Translations under genes and position numbers: made by a program
Notes under the pieces: generated by a model
The model's database searches: none
What the model saw: the letters and a program-made list of their open reading frames with translations, nothing else
What the model was told of the DNA's origin: nothing
In this document: in pieces, positions 1 through 10,564 of the stretch
Numbering within the stretch: position 1 is the first letter of the stretch
Layout of the letters: each line of letters opens with the position of its first letter
Origin: Trogon surrucura
Lineage: Eukaryota > Chordata > Aves > Trogoniformes > Trogonidae
DNA: 64,000 bases
Assembly (NCBI GenBank): GCA_020746105.1
Contig: CM036621.1
Span: 51,680,264-51,744,263 of the forward strand
Direction: 5' to 3'

Positions 1-18
1 AACTTACTAGCATGCTTA

Positions 19-57
19 CAGACATGAAGTTTGGATTGACTTTACTCTTCATGTCTG
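19..57. repeat. Perfect 11-bp inverted repeat in a NUP35 intron
   Basis: CAGACATGAAG (19-29) and its exact reverse complement CTTCATGTCTG (47-57) are separated by 17 bases. In RNA this would form a compact stem-loop about 120 bases before the acceptor at 176. No function is known. Confidence 0.7.
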
Positions 58-176
58 CAAATAAATCTCCATCAAACTCTTCTGTAGACAAGTGAAATGC
101 TTGATACTGAATTTATTTTTACTATATGCTCTTAGGCTTGCAAAAGTAACTTGCTAATGTCATTCAAATTTAACAG

Positions 177-318
177 CTTCAAGTGTGTTCAGTCCTGCAA
201 GTATTGGGCAGCCTAGGAAGACGACTCTATCTCCTGCTCAGCTAGATCCTTTTTACACTCAGGGTGATTCCCTGACTTCGGAAGATCAACTTGATGACAC
301 ATGGGTAACTGTATTTGG
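177..318 (+). CDS. NUP35: NUP35 exon: linker and start of the RRM-like domain
   Basis: The acceptor follows TTTAACAG and the donor is GTGAGT. The exon enters with two bases of a split codon and leaves after the first two bases of the glycine codon in VFGF. It reads [19 protein letters not shown], then the [25 protein letters not shown] region, which opens the first beta strand of the RRM-like domain. Confidence 0.96.
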
Positions 319-2979
319 GTGAGTTGATTTCCAAAGCATTAGAAGAAACATGAGTGAAGACTTTGCAACATATGGAAAGAAGTACTTGGAGGTTGCTTTT
401 GTCTGGCATTCCTAGGATGTGCAGGAAGTACTGCTGTGGTTAAAGCCAGCAAATACATATATTTTAGTGAAGCACTTAAGCTATGTATTAATTTTTTTTC
501 TAGTTAAAAAGGCAATGTTCTACCATTGAGGTGTGTGGTGAAGTACCTAGAAGATAGTATTTCTCAGGTCACTGCTTTTAAAATGGCATTGACACACTGG
601 TCTTTTTTAGATTTCTAAAAAACTTTCATGGGGTTGTATTTTAGCACCAGAATTCTTAAACTGCTCAGGATAAATGTTTGAGTATTTTTTTCCTGTCTTT
701 CAGATTTCCTCAAGCATCAGCTTCATATATTCTTCTACAGTTTGCTCAGTATGGAAACATATTAAAGCATGTGGTATGTCTTAGTTTGAAATTTATTTTC
801 AAAAACATTCTAGCTCATTCTTTAAAAGGCTAAATCTCACAACTTAATCTTGTACAGATGTCCAACACAGGAAACTGGATGCATATCCGATATCAGTCAA
901 AGCTTCAAGCCCGGAAAGCCTTAAGCAAAGATGGAAGAATTTTTGGTGAATCCATCATGATTGGTGTCAAGCCATGTATAGATAAAGTAAGTTAACAGCT
1001 GCTTTTATTTAAATACAAGGTACGCTGCTTTTGGGCTTCCTCTGTATTTTCCCTGACCTTTTTTTTTCTTTTTGAATTGTGAAGCATAGTTAGTTATTAT
1101 AGGTATAGTCTATTCATAGATAGTTAAAATAGGTATAGTCTATTATACCTTACATGAGTTTTTCTGAAGTATTTGATAATATTTCCTGCTAAGAAGGATT
1201 TTTATGCTCCTTGGAAATTATAACACACAGAATTATATTGCTGTAGAAGATATAAAGTGAAAACATAGCATAAGAGACAGTGGAGATCAGTGAGTTTCCC
1301 AGACTGGAAATTGTGTCATTTAGGGGCCACAATAGGTGTGTGATAGAAGATTAAGACTGTTACTGGTCCTAATTGTCCCTCTTTTTTTATGTGACTATTT
1401 ATCTGATTCTGGCTTTTCAGTTTATCTAATGAGTCAGACTGAAAATTTGTTAGCAAAACAGTCCCAATTCTGTTGTCCCACCTGCCCCCACAAAAACATG
1501 TCCCTTTCTTGTAAGGAGTGGTTGGAGTAGACATGGCTGTATTTCGGTCTAATTTTCTCATGAGGTATTAGTTTCTAGCCATGACAATGCCCTAACAATG
1601 CATTCTTGCAGCACTTTGCATTGGGTACTGTACATTAGCTTAAGCATATGACAGTCATTCTTTTATAGTTTATGGATTATTTTTTGGTCTCCTCTAAGGA
1701 TAACTGCTCCACTCAGTCTAAATGCAACAAATCTACTCTCTCAAGACTGGTTGTCATGTCCCATCTTGTTTTCTCCAAGTACTTGTGGAACTTGTGGTTC
1801 CTCTCAAGTGAATTGCTGCTTCTTCTGTTTTACATGCAGTTCTCTCTAAACATAAGTTTAGAAAATGAAGCCTTCTGACTCCTTTTGTAGCATTTGCTAA
1901 GGAGACTGAGTGAAACTCCTTGGTGAGTTGAATCTGAGGAAAAAGCTGCAAGTTGGTAGAGGCTTGAAGACTGTCCTGGATGGATCAGGTCAAACAGAAG
2001 TATTTAGAGAAAGGGTGTTATGCTACTTAGTAACTTTCTTCAGGCCCAGTTGAACTGCTTGAAGTTTGTTGCAAGTCTTCCCATTTATTTTCTCTATACT
2101 GTTTCAAACTTGGCTGACATTTTGTACATACAGTGAACAGATTAAAGGTTTCCCTACTTTGCAGTGGCATAATCCAACATCTAAATGATTGCCGTGAGGA
2201 AAATGCTGGGATGTAGGGTTGGTGTGTACTGGTGTGCTCTGTACTGACAGGCAATTTACCTGTGGTCTTCCCATACTTTGAGATACAAACATTTTATCAA
2301 GCAATTCTAGATGTTGGATCATTCTAGATAATAAAGGTTGGAATAGTTTTTTAGTAGTTGTTTACACTATATTAACCCTCTTTTTAAGAGTGTCATGGAA
2401 AATTCGGAAAAAAGTGCTACATCCTCAATGTCTTCAGTTTTCACTCCACCTACAAAATCCATCGGCACACCAGTACAACCTGCAAGTAATACTACGAGGA
2501 TTTCTACAATGAGACCTCTTGCAACAGCATATAAAGCTTCTACTAGTGACTACCAGGTATTTTGAGGGAAACAGAATCATATATTTCTTTGTGCTATCTC
2601 CCCTTAGTTGTACGAGGCTATACATACATCAGCTTCAGTGTAACCTTAGCCTTTGCTTTATTCTGTCGTTTCTTTAAGGATGTAATTCAAGTACAAGCTC
2701 AGGTTGTCTCTAATAATAATAAATAACAGCAATTTTCCACATGTTAAGGGCTTGTTTTGAAAATCGTTCAAACATTTTGTCAAAATATAGTAGCACTTAG
2801 GAGAAAAGGGAAAAACCTGGTTAGTATGAAAAGATTTAACTGTGTATTGACTGATTCTCTTTATTTTCTCTTTTCTTCTTCCCTCCTCCCCCGGCTTCTA
2901 GGTGGTTTCTGACAGACAAACTCCTAGGAAAGATGAAAGTATTGTATCTAAAGCAATGGAATATGTGTTTGGCTGGTAA
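177..2979 (+). CDS. NUP35: Nucleoporin NUP35 (NUP53), 3' part of the gene, five coding exons
   Basis: Five exons (177-318, 704-773, 858-986, 2389-2556, 2902-2979) have AG/GT borders and one continuous frame, giving about 194 residues plus two bases of a split first codon. The order matches vertebrate NUP35: a linker with [17 protein letters not shown], then the RRM-like MPPN domain ([52 protein letters not shown]), then a polar linker with [13 protein letters not shown], and the terminal [10 protein letters not shown]. From family knowledge, NUP35 is a scaffold nucleoporin of the inner ring of the nuclear pore. It dimerises through the RRM-like fold, partners NUP93, NUP155 and NDC1, and binds membrane through its C-terminal amphipathic helix. 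The human protein is about 326 residues, so roughly 130 N-terminal residues lie before the window. No break is seen in the visible part. Confidence 0.97.
319..703 (+). other. NUP35 intron
   Basis: The intron is bounded by GTGAGT and a pyrimidine-rich acceptor. It is AT-rich unique sequence with no recognisable repeat or RNA gene. Confidence 0.85.
704..773 (+). CDS. NUP35: NUP35 exon: helix 1 and strand 2 of the RRM-like domain
   Basis: The acceptor is TTTCTTTCAG-like (TCCTGTCTTTCAG) and the donor GTATGT. This 70-base exon completes the split glycine codon and encodes [19 protein letters not shown] followed by LKHV. That is the first helix and part of the second strand of the RRM-like fold. 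It leaves in phase 0. Confidence 0.96.
858..986 (+). CDS. NUP35: NUP35 exon: second half of the RRM-like domain
   Basis: The 129-base, phase-0 exon is bounded by TTGTACAG and GTAAGT. It encodes [15 protein letters not shown], then [20 protein letters not shown] and GVKPCIDK, closing the RRM-like domain. The intron before it is only 84 bases. Confidence 0.96.
987..2388 (+). other. NUP35 intron (largest visible one)
   Basis: The intron runs from GTAAGT to CTCTTTTTAAG. Apart from the 30-bp tandem duplication at 1091-1150 it is unique sequence. The short frames on both strands have no family resemblance and are taken as chance. Confidence 0.85.
1091..1150. repeat. Two-copy tandem duplication, 30-bp unit
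   Basis: Units 1091-1120 and 1121-1150 both begin TAGTTA and share the exact core ATAGGTATAGTCTATT (1099-1114 and 1129-1144). The copies differ at several other positions, so the duplication is not recent. Confidence 0.75.
2389..2556 (+). CDS. NUP35: NUP35 exon: polar linker after the RRM-like domain
   Basis: The exon is 168 bases, phase 0, with acceptor CTCTTTTTAAG and donor GTATTT. The encoded linker is rich in Ser, Thr and Pro ([20 protein letters not shown] and onward) and ends with the strongly conserved [18 protein letters not shown]. The first half is the part of NUP35 that usually varies most between vertebrates. Confidence 0.95.
2557..2901 (+). other. NUP35 last intron
   Basis: The intron starts GTATTT and ends in a long C/T-rich tract with TTCTAG. 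No repeat or gene is seen inside. Confidence 0.85.
2902..2979 (+). CDS. NUP35: NUP35 last coding exon: C-terminal amphipathic helix and stop
   Basis: The acceptor is a long pyrimidine tract ending GGCTTCTAG. The exon encodes [20 protein letters not shown] then YVFGW and TAA at 2977-2979. In this family the C-terminal helix ending in FGW inserts into the nuclear membrane, so the protein's natural end is present. Confidence 0.96.
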   Translation: MVSDRQTPRKDESIVSKAMEYVFGW

Positions 2980-3560
2980 TATATAAGAGAAAGTAACATA
3001 CTAAGCTGGGTAGGGTTTGAAATGCGCTACTGACATCTGTGGTTAAGTTGTATAACTGCTGGTGGCAGTATTTTAACTTCCATCTCACCTGTTATGCCTT
3101 CAGTTAATTCAGCAGACATGTAGCGTGCACTTTAAATGATGGCAATGTACACACGGTTTTAAAAACTGAGTAAGTGTAAATATAAGTGTTTTTTTCCCAT
3201 TTGTGCTCTAACTGCATGATCATAAAGAAAAAATATCAGCACTGACTTTTCCTCTGTAATTACTTTCTGTGAATTATGTACTGGGAAGTTGGAAATGTTC
3301 AAAATGAAGCTTTATCTACTGATGCCTTTAATTTTTTTTATTTTATTTTTTTTTTTTTGTCCTGTAAAGATGATAGGCTACTTGCAGGAAGAACACTATG
3401 CACAGATGGTTCCCAGGGAGAGGGACTGTTAGTATATGATTTTAATGTTTTTGTTAGGATTCATTGGTGTTTTATAAATATCTCTGGTGTCATGTTCTCA
3501 AAGTCATAGCAACCTTTTAACATTGTTTTATTAATAAAGCTAAATAAAGTTAAGTTTTTC
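2980..3560 (+). other. NUP35: NUP35 3' untranslated region
   Basis: AT-rich sequence follows the stop and ends just after two polyadenylation hexamers. The short frame inside it (3276-3509) is not like any known protein. The end is estimated from the hexamers and a GT/T-rich element just past them. Confidence 0.75.
3533..3548 (+). promoter_or_regulatory. NUP35: Tandem AATAAA polyadenylation signals of NUP35
   Basis: AATAAA occurs at 3533-3538 and again at 3543-3548. A GT/T-rich stretch (TTAGGTTGTCTTCTG) starts at 3561, the arrangement expected of a cleavage site near 3560. More distal AATAAA hexamers exist (for example 6890-6895), so longer 3' ends are possible. Confidence 0.75.
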
Positions 3561-6500
3561 TTAGGTTGTCTTCTGAGTTCCATTAGGAAAAAACTATTTG
3601 CAGTGCTCTTAACTGTTAAGTATGATGTCGCCTATGTTTATTAAAGTGTTAGCAGCAGAGCACATGCTGCTGATTTTTACTGAAGTAGTGCCAACCAGTG
3701 TTAAAACTAGCTAATATTTAAATATTTTCATGGGTGGGCTACAAAATGTTGAGTTGAAAGAGCTGAACAGAAAAATGCGTCAATGACCAGAGTTGCTTTT
3801 ATTTCAAGACTCTAAGAAATTCTAAGGTATTGGCTGAATGATGATTTTAAAAAAGATACATAAAACTGAACTTCCTTCCCTTGAAGCTTTGTTTTGGAGG
3901 TGAGCCTCGCAAGTAATCATGTGTGTAAGGTAAGCTCATAGTCTTTGAGATCAAGGTCTCTTTCATCTGGGAGGAGAAATTTTTTGTCTTCAGTACTTGG
4001 GAAACTACATGCAACCATTCCTTTTTTTGATTTTTTTTTTTTTTTAGCTATGTTAGCGTGGGTCAACATCAGCAGTTTAGTTTGGGTCAACAGCACGTTT
4101 GTCAGGTGAATATCCAGTCACACCCATTTCTGTGCTTTGCTTCACACTGCAGTGTGGTCTCAAAGTTCTTCGACTGCACTTCTCTGATGAAATTAGATTG
4201 AAATGTCAGGAACGTGCCTGATGTTTCTCAGATGCTAATGGGCATCAAGTTTACAGGATTAAGCTAGAGATAGTTCTGAGTTAAATCCCCAAAGCACTTA
4301 GTGAGAAGTCAGGTTCCTACCTCAGGGCACTTTGTGCTTCATTGTGTGCTTTAGAAGTAACCTGTGTGCAGGCAGATTCAGAGATTTTTTGAGATGCATT
4401 TACTATATTTGCTGACTGCTTTTGGAATATTGGTTACTACTCATCCATTTGCTTTTAATCAAAGGGAGCTGCTCAAACCTAATTAATATCTAACTTTTTT
4501 TCTCAGAATACATCTGGCTTTTCCTTCGTGAAAAATATTTGCCACACAGATGACTTCAGAAAGAAAACAGGCAGTCCACCTAAATTCTTGATTTGCTAGT
4601 TGCTTTGCAAAATATGCTTCTGATGTGCTTCAGACTTGTAATGCTGTGCATAGGATTTAGTTTAGTGAAGTGATGAAGAATCAGACTGAACTTGGATCAA
4701 GTAAGTCTGAAGTGAAATACATAAGTAAGGAGTCTGAGCCAAAGTCAGTAGTTTGACAGACCTATTTTACTAATAAGTACCAGATTTAAAACAATGTTGG
4801 TTTAGGAGTGATTTTACTAATAGGTCATTGCAGCTTCCTGTAGAGTAAAAGCACTTGAGAGTAGCAGATCTTGTTTGCTTTGCTCTGGAGGTAGTAAACA
4901 GGAGAAAAAGAAAAGTTAGAGTATATAAATTGGTGTACTTTGGACAGTGTTATCAAGAAATTATCTTCAAAGGACTTATGCTGTTAAAGACTGCTGTTTA
5001 AGACTTAATGTTTTCTTAGTGTTGAGGACTAGTTAAACCCTAGGCTCAGTGATTTGGATTTACAAAGTATGAGAATGTTACAGTCCCACATCACACCAAG
5101 TACTGCTCAACTTCATTGCAATGTGTTCCTGATAATATCATCATGAATTATATGAGTATACAGTGGCCATGTGTAAAAGGGCAGAATATATTGAGAAGTA
5201 CGGGAGTGAAGAATCTCTGAGAAGTCTTCAAGTAAACCTTTTCAAGGCTGGCTGCTGTTGTTAGGTAGCATTGCATTGAAAAAATCCAGTTCTTCCTGTT
5301 TGTTAACTATGTACCTGCTGCTTTGTGATTCTCATCTAGCTGTAGCTAGATATGATTCACCTTAAAACCAAAGTTAGGGACTTCGGCTACTGATGTGTAA
5401 CATACTCTTGAAACTGTTCTGGTTTCAGTTGAACGGGGTTTCTTAGGAGACTGTGGACTACATTTTTCATAGGACTATGGCTTTAGTTTAAAAAAAAATC
5501 TCGTGAATGTCTTTTTCTGTTGTCTGCTTCCGTTACAAGCATGCTACTCAGGGATCTAATTCACTTCTCTTACTCTGTAGATCTGCATAGTTTTAAATTC
5601 TAGAAGATTTTGTTGGTTTGTTTCAATAGCAATTTCACTACAATTTTAAAATTTTGTTTTTGAAGACTTTTAGAACTTGGGGATGATGTTTATTTTTTGT
5701 TCTCCTTTTCTCCCACCCTTACTCAGTTTCACTGGTAACTTTCAAAGTGAGTGATACTTATTGCAGTAATCCATGTACACTAATATAAAATGAAAATCAA
5801 ACGTTAGAGTACATGATGTCTGTCTCTCATTTCAAGTGGCAGGCATCTGCCTCCACCGTGTGGCAGTTCTTCAGAACTTTAATGAGAGGTTTAACTGATA
5901 TTGCATGGAATATGGTATCTTAATTACACTTTAGTTAGGAAGTTTGTAGACAGTACTGTGAGAAAATAGCAGTGCTTATGTGTCTCTAAAGGGTTTTCGT
6001 AACAAAAGAAGAAAAGACAAAGCTGAGTTTACTGAATATCTTAATTCAGGAAAAATTCAGACTTAAAAATGTTGCTTCAATGAAATAATTCTTAAACCTT
6101 ATTTAAAAATCGTACCTGTATTCACTTGTCTCTGTTTTGAGATGGATAAATCGACCAAATATTTTAGCGGGATATACCACAGTATCCATTTTGTATGTAC
6201 ATAATTGCTGCTTTTTTGATAGTCTTGAGTATATGTGTAAATAGAACAGTTGCATCAGTTTAATTTGACTGTAGATTACTAGATCACAGATGAGTCTGCA
6301 AAAATGCACTGCTTAAATATGTTTAGAAATAGTAAGCTGTTCAGTAGTTGAGTGAAAACAATGTGGCTTACAACTTGAAATCAGGAGTTGGTTTACTGAC
6401 TTTCAGACTGCAGATGAGAAGGTTCTGGAATAAACATTCTAGGTCTAGTAAAAACATTAGTCCTGGGGCAACATCACGGCTTTGTGGTTATGCCTTGTTT

Positions 6501-8027
6501 TAAGTGTTTTTGGACAAGCGCAAAAGGTGTTCTTTTGATGGGGTATGTCTCAATATGTATCAAAGTGCAAACAGACTGTCAAACTTCTGGTAGTGTTTGT
6601 AAATTAGAGTTCCGTTGGTGTAATTACCTTTAAAAATGAATGCGTGGTTAATAACTTTGTAAAATATTTTTGTCCTTCTATTAAGGAAACCTTTGACTCA
6701 AGTATGCTTTTGTGTAATGCATATAAACTGTGCTTCTACCACCAAAGTATTTTCCACTTTTCTGCAAGTAAAATGTGTTGAAATCAAGAGCATGTCTGAT
6801 AAGGTGTAAATTCTTATATTCTGTATAATATTGTCAAATATCTGACTGTTCTTCAAGTTTTTCAGTTTTGTAAGTAAACTTCCAGCTTAAATAAAAAGTT
6901 TTTTGCCGATGTAAGCAGATGCAATTAAGTGATCCCAAAATTCTGTTTTCTGTAGATGAGGTGCTTTTTTTGTTCATTACAGTCCTTTTGTGCGTGAAGT
7001 TGGAGACTACTCTGATTAGAAACAGCATCAAAGTAAGGAATTGATCATAACAGTCATGGGTTTATTTAGCTCAATTGTTTATCGCATCAAATTTTGGTAT
7101 CGTTTACTGTAGAAATCAATTTATAAGCATATCTCTCATTGTACAGATAAATTTTAAATATTAGAAGTAGAGAACTTGATTATTATTTTTCCCCCTTTTG
7201 TGTATGACAGCCACCTAATTAGCATCTTGTTTAGCTGCCTTTGAAGCCCTTTGTGCTCTGCCAGAATCTGTAATAACTTAAAAATGCTGTTTTCTTTAAA
7301 GGATCTTTCCAACTCTCTGGTGTTAAGAAGGTAACCCTGAACACATGAAGAAAGAATAACCTGGCTATGAATGTCTGTGGAGATATAGGAAATAATAGTT
7401 CTGTAGTGTGGATTTTCCTGTTATTAATAGTGACTATTTGTTTTAAAACCTGAAGGTAGTCCAAAATTTGTGATCAGATGAAGTGTTGTAGCTGAATAGT
7501 TTAGTTAAAACCCAAACTGGGGGAGGTTTTTTTGAGTGCTAATACACTAACTCATGGTTGTTCTTTTTCCAAAACTCCCAACTCCTGTTTCCTCCTGGCA
7601 ATTAAACATATAGCTGACTTGAAAGAATCGTAGTTATGAAGACACAGAGCACTGTAGAAAGAATTTATTAAGCTGTTTAGATATTTTCATATATTGATAA
7701 TGTACACTGTTAATTGAGCTACTGTCAGTTTCCAGTCAGGCTCCTGCTCAAAAATGCTCAGCAATCCAGACTGCTGCAGAAGTCAGACGTTGCTTCCATA
7801 AAGTCATAAAACTGTAGTGAAAATTCCTCTTTATTGAAGGGGAAAAAAAAAAGTCATTGCTGCAAAGTAACCAACTTTTTTTACACAACATGCTTTCAGC
7901 TGGCAAGTACTTTGACTTACTGGGTGGGCTTTTTCCACTTGAGTGCTCTTAGCTCTCTTTTTTAAAAAGTTTGCAAATTTAATTTGTTTACTGTGTAGGA
8001 TTGCACTGGTGGGTAAGATCATGCTGC
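3561..8027. other. AT-rich intergenic sequence downstream of NUP35
   Basis: No protein-coding exon, RNA gene or clear transposon was recognised. There are T-rich runs (for example 4021-4046), scattered AATAAA hexamers that could serve distal NUP35 3' ends, and an 8-bp palindromic arm pair at 5334-5351 (ATCTAGCT/AGCTAGAT). The short frames on both strands look like chance. Confidence 0.6.
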
Positions 8028-8294
8028 TGTGTCCCAGTTTTTAAAAGTTCCACCTCCCATTGCTTTCAGAGTAGTTTTTAACAGTCCATTGTGTCGTTCA
8101 ATTCTCCCAGAGGCTTGTGCATGATAAGGGATATGATATACGCATTCAATACCATGTTCTTTAACCCAGTTGTCTATAAGATTGTTTTTGAAATGAGTCC
8201 CATTATCTGATTCAATTCTTTCTGGAGTGCAGTGTTGCCACAAGATCTGCTTTTCTAGGCCCAAGATAGTGTTTTGAGCAGTGGTGTGAGGCAC
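8028..8294 (-). mobile_element. ERV integrase-derived stretch, rest of the core
   Basis: The minus-strand translation includes TAQNTILGLEKQILWQHCTP, RIESDNGTHFKNNLIDNWVK and ASGRIERHNGLLKTTLKAMG, the second half of the integrase core. Recognisable similarity stops near 8028. Confidence 0.87.
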
Positions 8295-8303
8295 GGGATG
8301 TTT

Positions 8304-8723
8304 CTAACCATCCCGTAGTTGCTTCGACCATAGTGAGCACATAGCGCTTACCTGGCAAGTTAGAGGAAGTGTGATGTAATCAATCTGCCAGGCCTCCCCA
8401 TACCTATATTTTAACCATTGTTCCCCATACCACAAAGGTTTTAATCGCTTAGCTTGCTTAATTTCGGTGCATATTTCACAATCATGGATAACCTGCGCAA
8501 TAGCGTCCATAGTTAAATCCACCCCTTGGTCACGAGCCCACCTGTATGTACCATCTCTTCCCTGATGTCCTGAAGTGTCATGGGCCCACCGAGCTAGAAA
8601 CAGTTCACCTTTATGTTCCCAGTCCAAGTCTATTTGGAACACTTGAGCAGCCTGATCCACATGCTGGTTGTGTCGATGTTCCTCAGTCGCACATGATGTT
8701 CCTCCTTCTGGGCACATGAGCAT
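8304..8723 (-). mobile_element. ERV integrase-derived stretch, zinc-binding part and start of core
   Basis: ARWAHDTSGHQGRDGTYRWA and then a CEICTEIKQAKRLKPLW stretch form the His/Cys zinc-binding domain of a retroviral integrase. GEAWQIDYITLPL begins the catalytic core. Confidence 0.87.
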
Positions 8724-9306
8724 CTACGTGACATACCTTTACAACTAAGTTCTCTAGCCGAGCAGCAATGTCTTGCCATAGCTCAGCAGCCCAAATAGGC
8801 TTACGTCTGCGCTGCCAGTTATGCTTCCACTGTTTTAACCAACCCCAAAAAGCATTTGCCACTATCCATGAGTCAGTATAAAGATAGAGCACTGGCAATT
8901 TTTCCCGTTCTGCAATGTCTAAGGCCAGCTGGATGGCTTTTACCTCTGCAAACTGACTTGATCCACCTTCTCCCTCAGTTGCCTCTGCAACGCGTCGTGT
9001 GGGACTCCACACAGCAGCTTTCCACTTACGATGATTTCCTACTAGGCGGCAAGATCCATCAGTAAATAGGGCATATTGCTTTTCATTATCTGGTAACTGA
9101 TTATATGGTGGAGCTTCTTCAGCACGTGTCACCACCTCCTTAGAGGGGTTTGCAAGGTCTTTACCTTGTGGCCAGTCTGCGATTACCTCTAAAAGTCCTG
9201 GACAATGGTGATGACCCATTCGAGCTCTCTGTGTAATTCGGGCAGTCCATTTGCTCCATGTAGCATCGGTGGCATGATGTGTGGAAGGAACTTTACTCTT
9301 GAACAT
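8683..9306 (-). mobile_element. ERV RNase-H-derived stretch
   Basis: The minus-strand translation shows QYALFTDGSCRLVG, SSQFAEVKAIQLALDIAERE and LYLYTDSWIVANAFWGWLKQ, the usual spaced acidic motifs of retroviral RNase H. VCHVDAHVP follows. Typical of bird ERV-L pol. Confidence 0.88.
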
Positions 9307-9384
9307 CCAGTTTAGGACTGATATTCACGGTACTAGGAGAAGCTGTGCGTCAGTACCAATCACTTCCGAAGCAGCTTTAACTCC

Positions 9385-9672
9385 TTAATATGCGGCCAAT
9401 ATTTCTTTTTCAGTTGCAGTATAGTTGGCCTCAGAGCCTCTATATTTTCGGCTCCAAAATCCTAAGGGTCGACCTTGAGTTTCTCCTGATGCCCTCTGCC
9501 AGAGGCTCCAGGCAGGACCATTGTCCCCAGCTGTGGTGTATAGCAAATTCTTAATATCTTGCCCTGTTCGGATTGGCCCAAGAGCTACTGCCTGTACGAT
9601 CTCTTGTTTGATTTGTTCAAAGGCCTGTTGCTGTTCAGGGCCCCATTGAAATTTGTTTTTCTTTTGAGTCAC
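9385..9672 (-). mobile_element. ERV reverse transcriptase connection region
   Basis: The minus-strand translation has FQWGPEQQQAFEQIKQEIVQ and GRPLGFWSRKYRGSEANYTA then TEKEILAAY. This is the connection between RT thumb and RNase H in ERV-L-type pol. It lies next to the RT stretch in the expected order. Confidence 0.85.
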
Positions 9673-9673
9673 A

Positions 9674-10366
9674 TCAAAAAGGTTTCACAATTTGACTATA
9701 ACCAGGAATATGCATTCTCCAGAAACCCGCAGTACCTAAGAAGGATTGTGTTTCTTTTTTGTTAGTTGGTGGCAACATAGCTGATATTGTGTCAATCGCA
9801 TCTATTGGGATCTGGCAACGCCCGTCTTGCCATTTCACTCCCAAATACTGGATCTCTCGTGCAGGTCCCTTGACCTTGCTTCTCTTTATGGCAAAACCAG
9901 TATCCAAAAGAATCTCAATTATTTTCTTACCTTTCCTGAAAACAACTTCTGCTGTGTTACCCCATACAATGATGTTATCAATGTATTGCAGATGTTCCGG
10001 AGCTCCACCCCTCTCCAGGGCAGTATGGATCAGTCCATGGCAGATGGTAGGGCTGTGTTTCCACCCCTGGGGCAGTCGGTTCCAAGTGTACTGGATACCC
10101 CTCCAGGTGAAATTGAAAGTGCAGTTAGAAGCAAAATTCATCATTGTGCTCTTAAGGTATTCAGGTATGCCAATTACCCAAATTACTACAGAATACACCA
10201 ACCCTAAAAAAACCAGCAGAGTGAAAATTCTCATTATTAAACCAGAACAGGCAAACCACAGAAAGATATACCAAACCACACTCGAGAGTTTGGACAAAAT
10301 TTTGACACCCAATGAGGAACCCACATTTAAAAGCACATGACATAACATTTCACCGACTGATAACAT
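9674..10366 (-). mobile_element. ERV reverse-transcriptase-derived stretch
   Basis: The minus-strand translation contains FTWRGIQYTWNRLPQGWKHS, KGPAREIQYLGVKWQDGRCQ and ETQSFLGTAGFWRMHIPGYS. These are palm and thumb signatures of class III retroviral reverse transcriptase. The part at the high-coordinate end is hydrophobic and is not RT; its origin is unclear. The stretch is part of a broken element. Confidence 0.85.
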
Positions 10367-10539
10367 GATGTGGGCTGCCCTATTTTTCTCCTCTAACCCT
10401 TCAGAACTCTCAAAGAAAAGATCGGATACGCTCTCAACTGCACCGGATGGAATTTAAACTATGCGGGCAATATATCAGAGCCCAGTTGCATCTAAATAGC
10501 TGGTAAAATATTCTGAGCCTGATTGGTGTTTGTTTTCTT

Positions 10540-10557
10540 GCCCCACGTTGGGCGCCA
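10540..10557 (-). mobile_element. Retroviral primer binding site, tRNA-Lys-1,2 type
   Basis: Read on the minus strand, this is the 18-base TGGCGCCCAACGTGGGGC, the complement of the 3' end of tRNA-Lys(1,2), a primer used by several retrovirus groups. It lies next to the LTR at 10565, as expected. Confidence 0.88.
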
Positions 10558-10564
10558 ATAAATC

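Noticed and set aside
9559-10340. Plus-strand open frames of up to 193 codons
   Set aside because: They are antisense shadows of the retroviral pol sequence on the minus strand.
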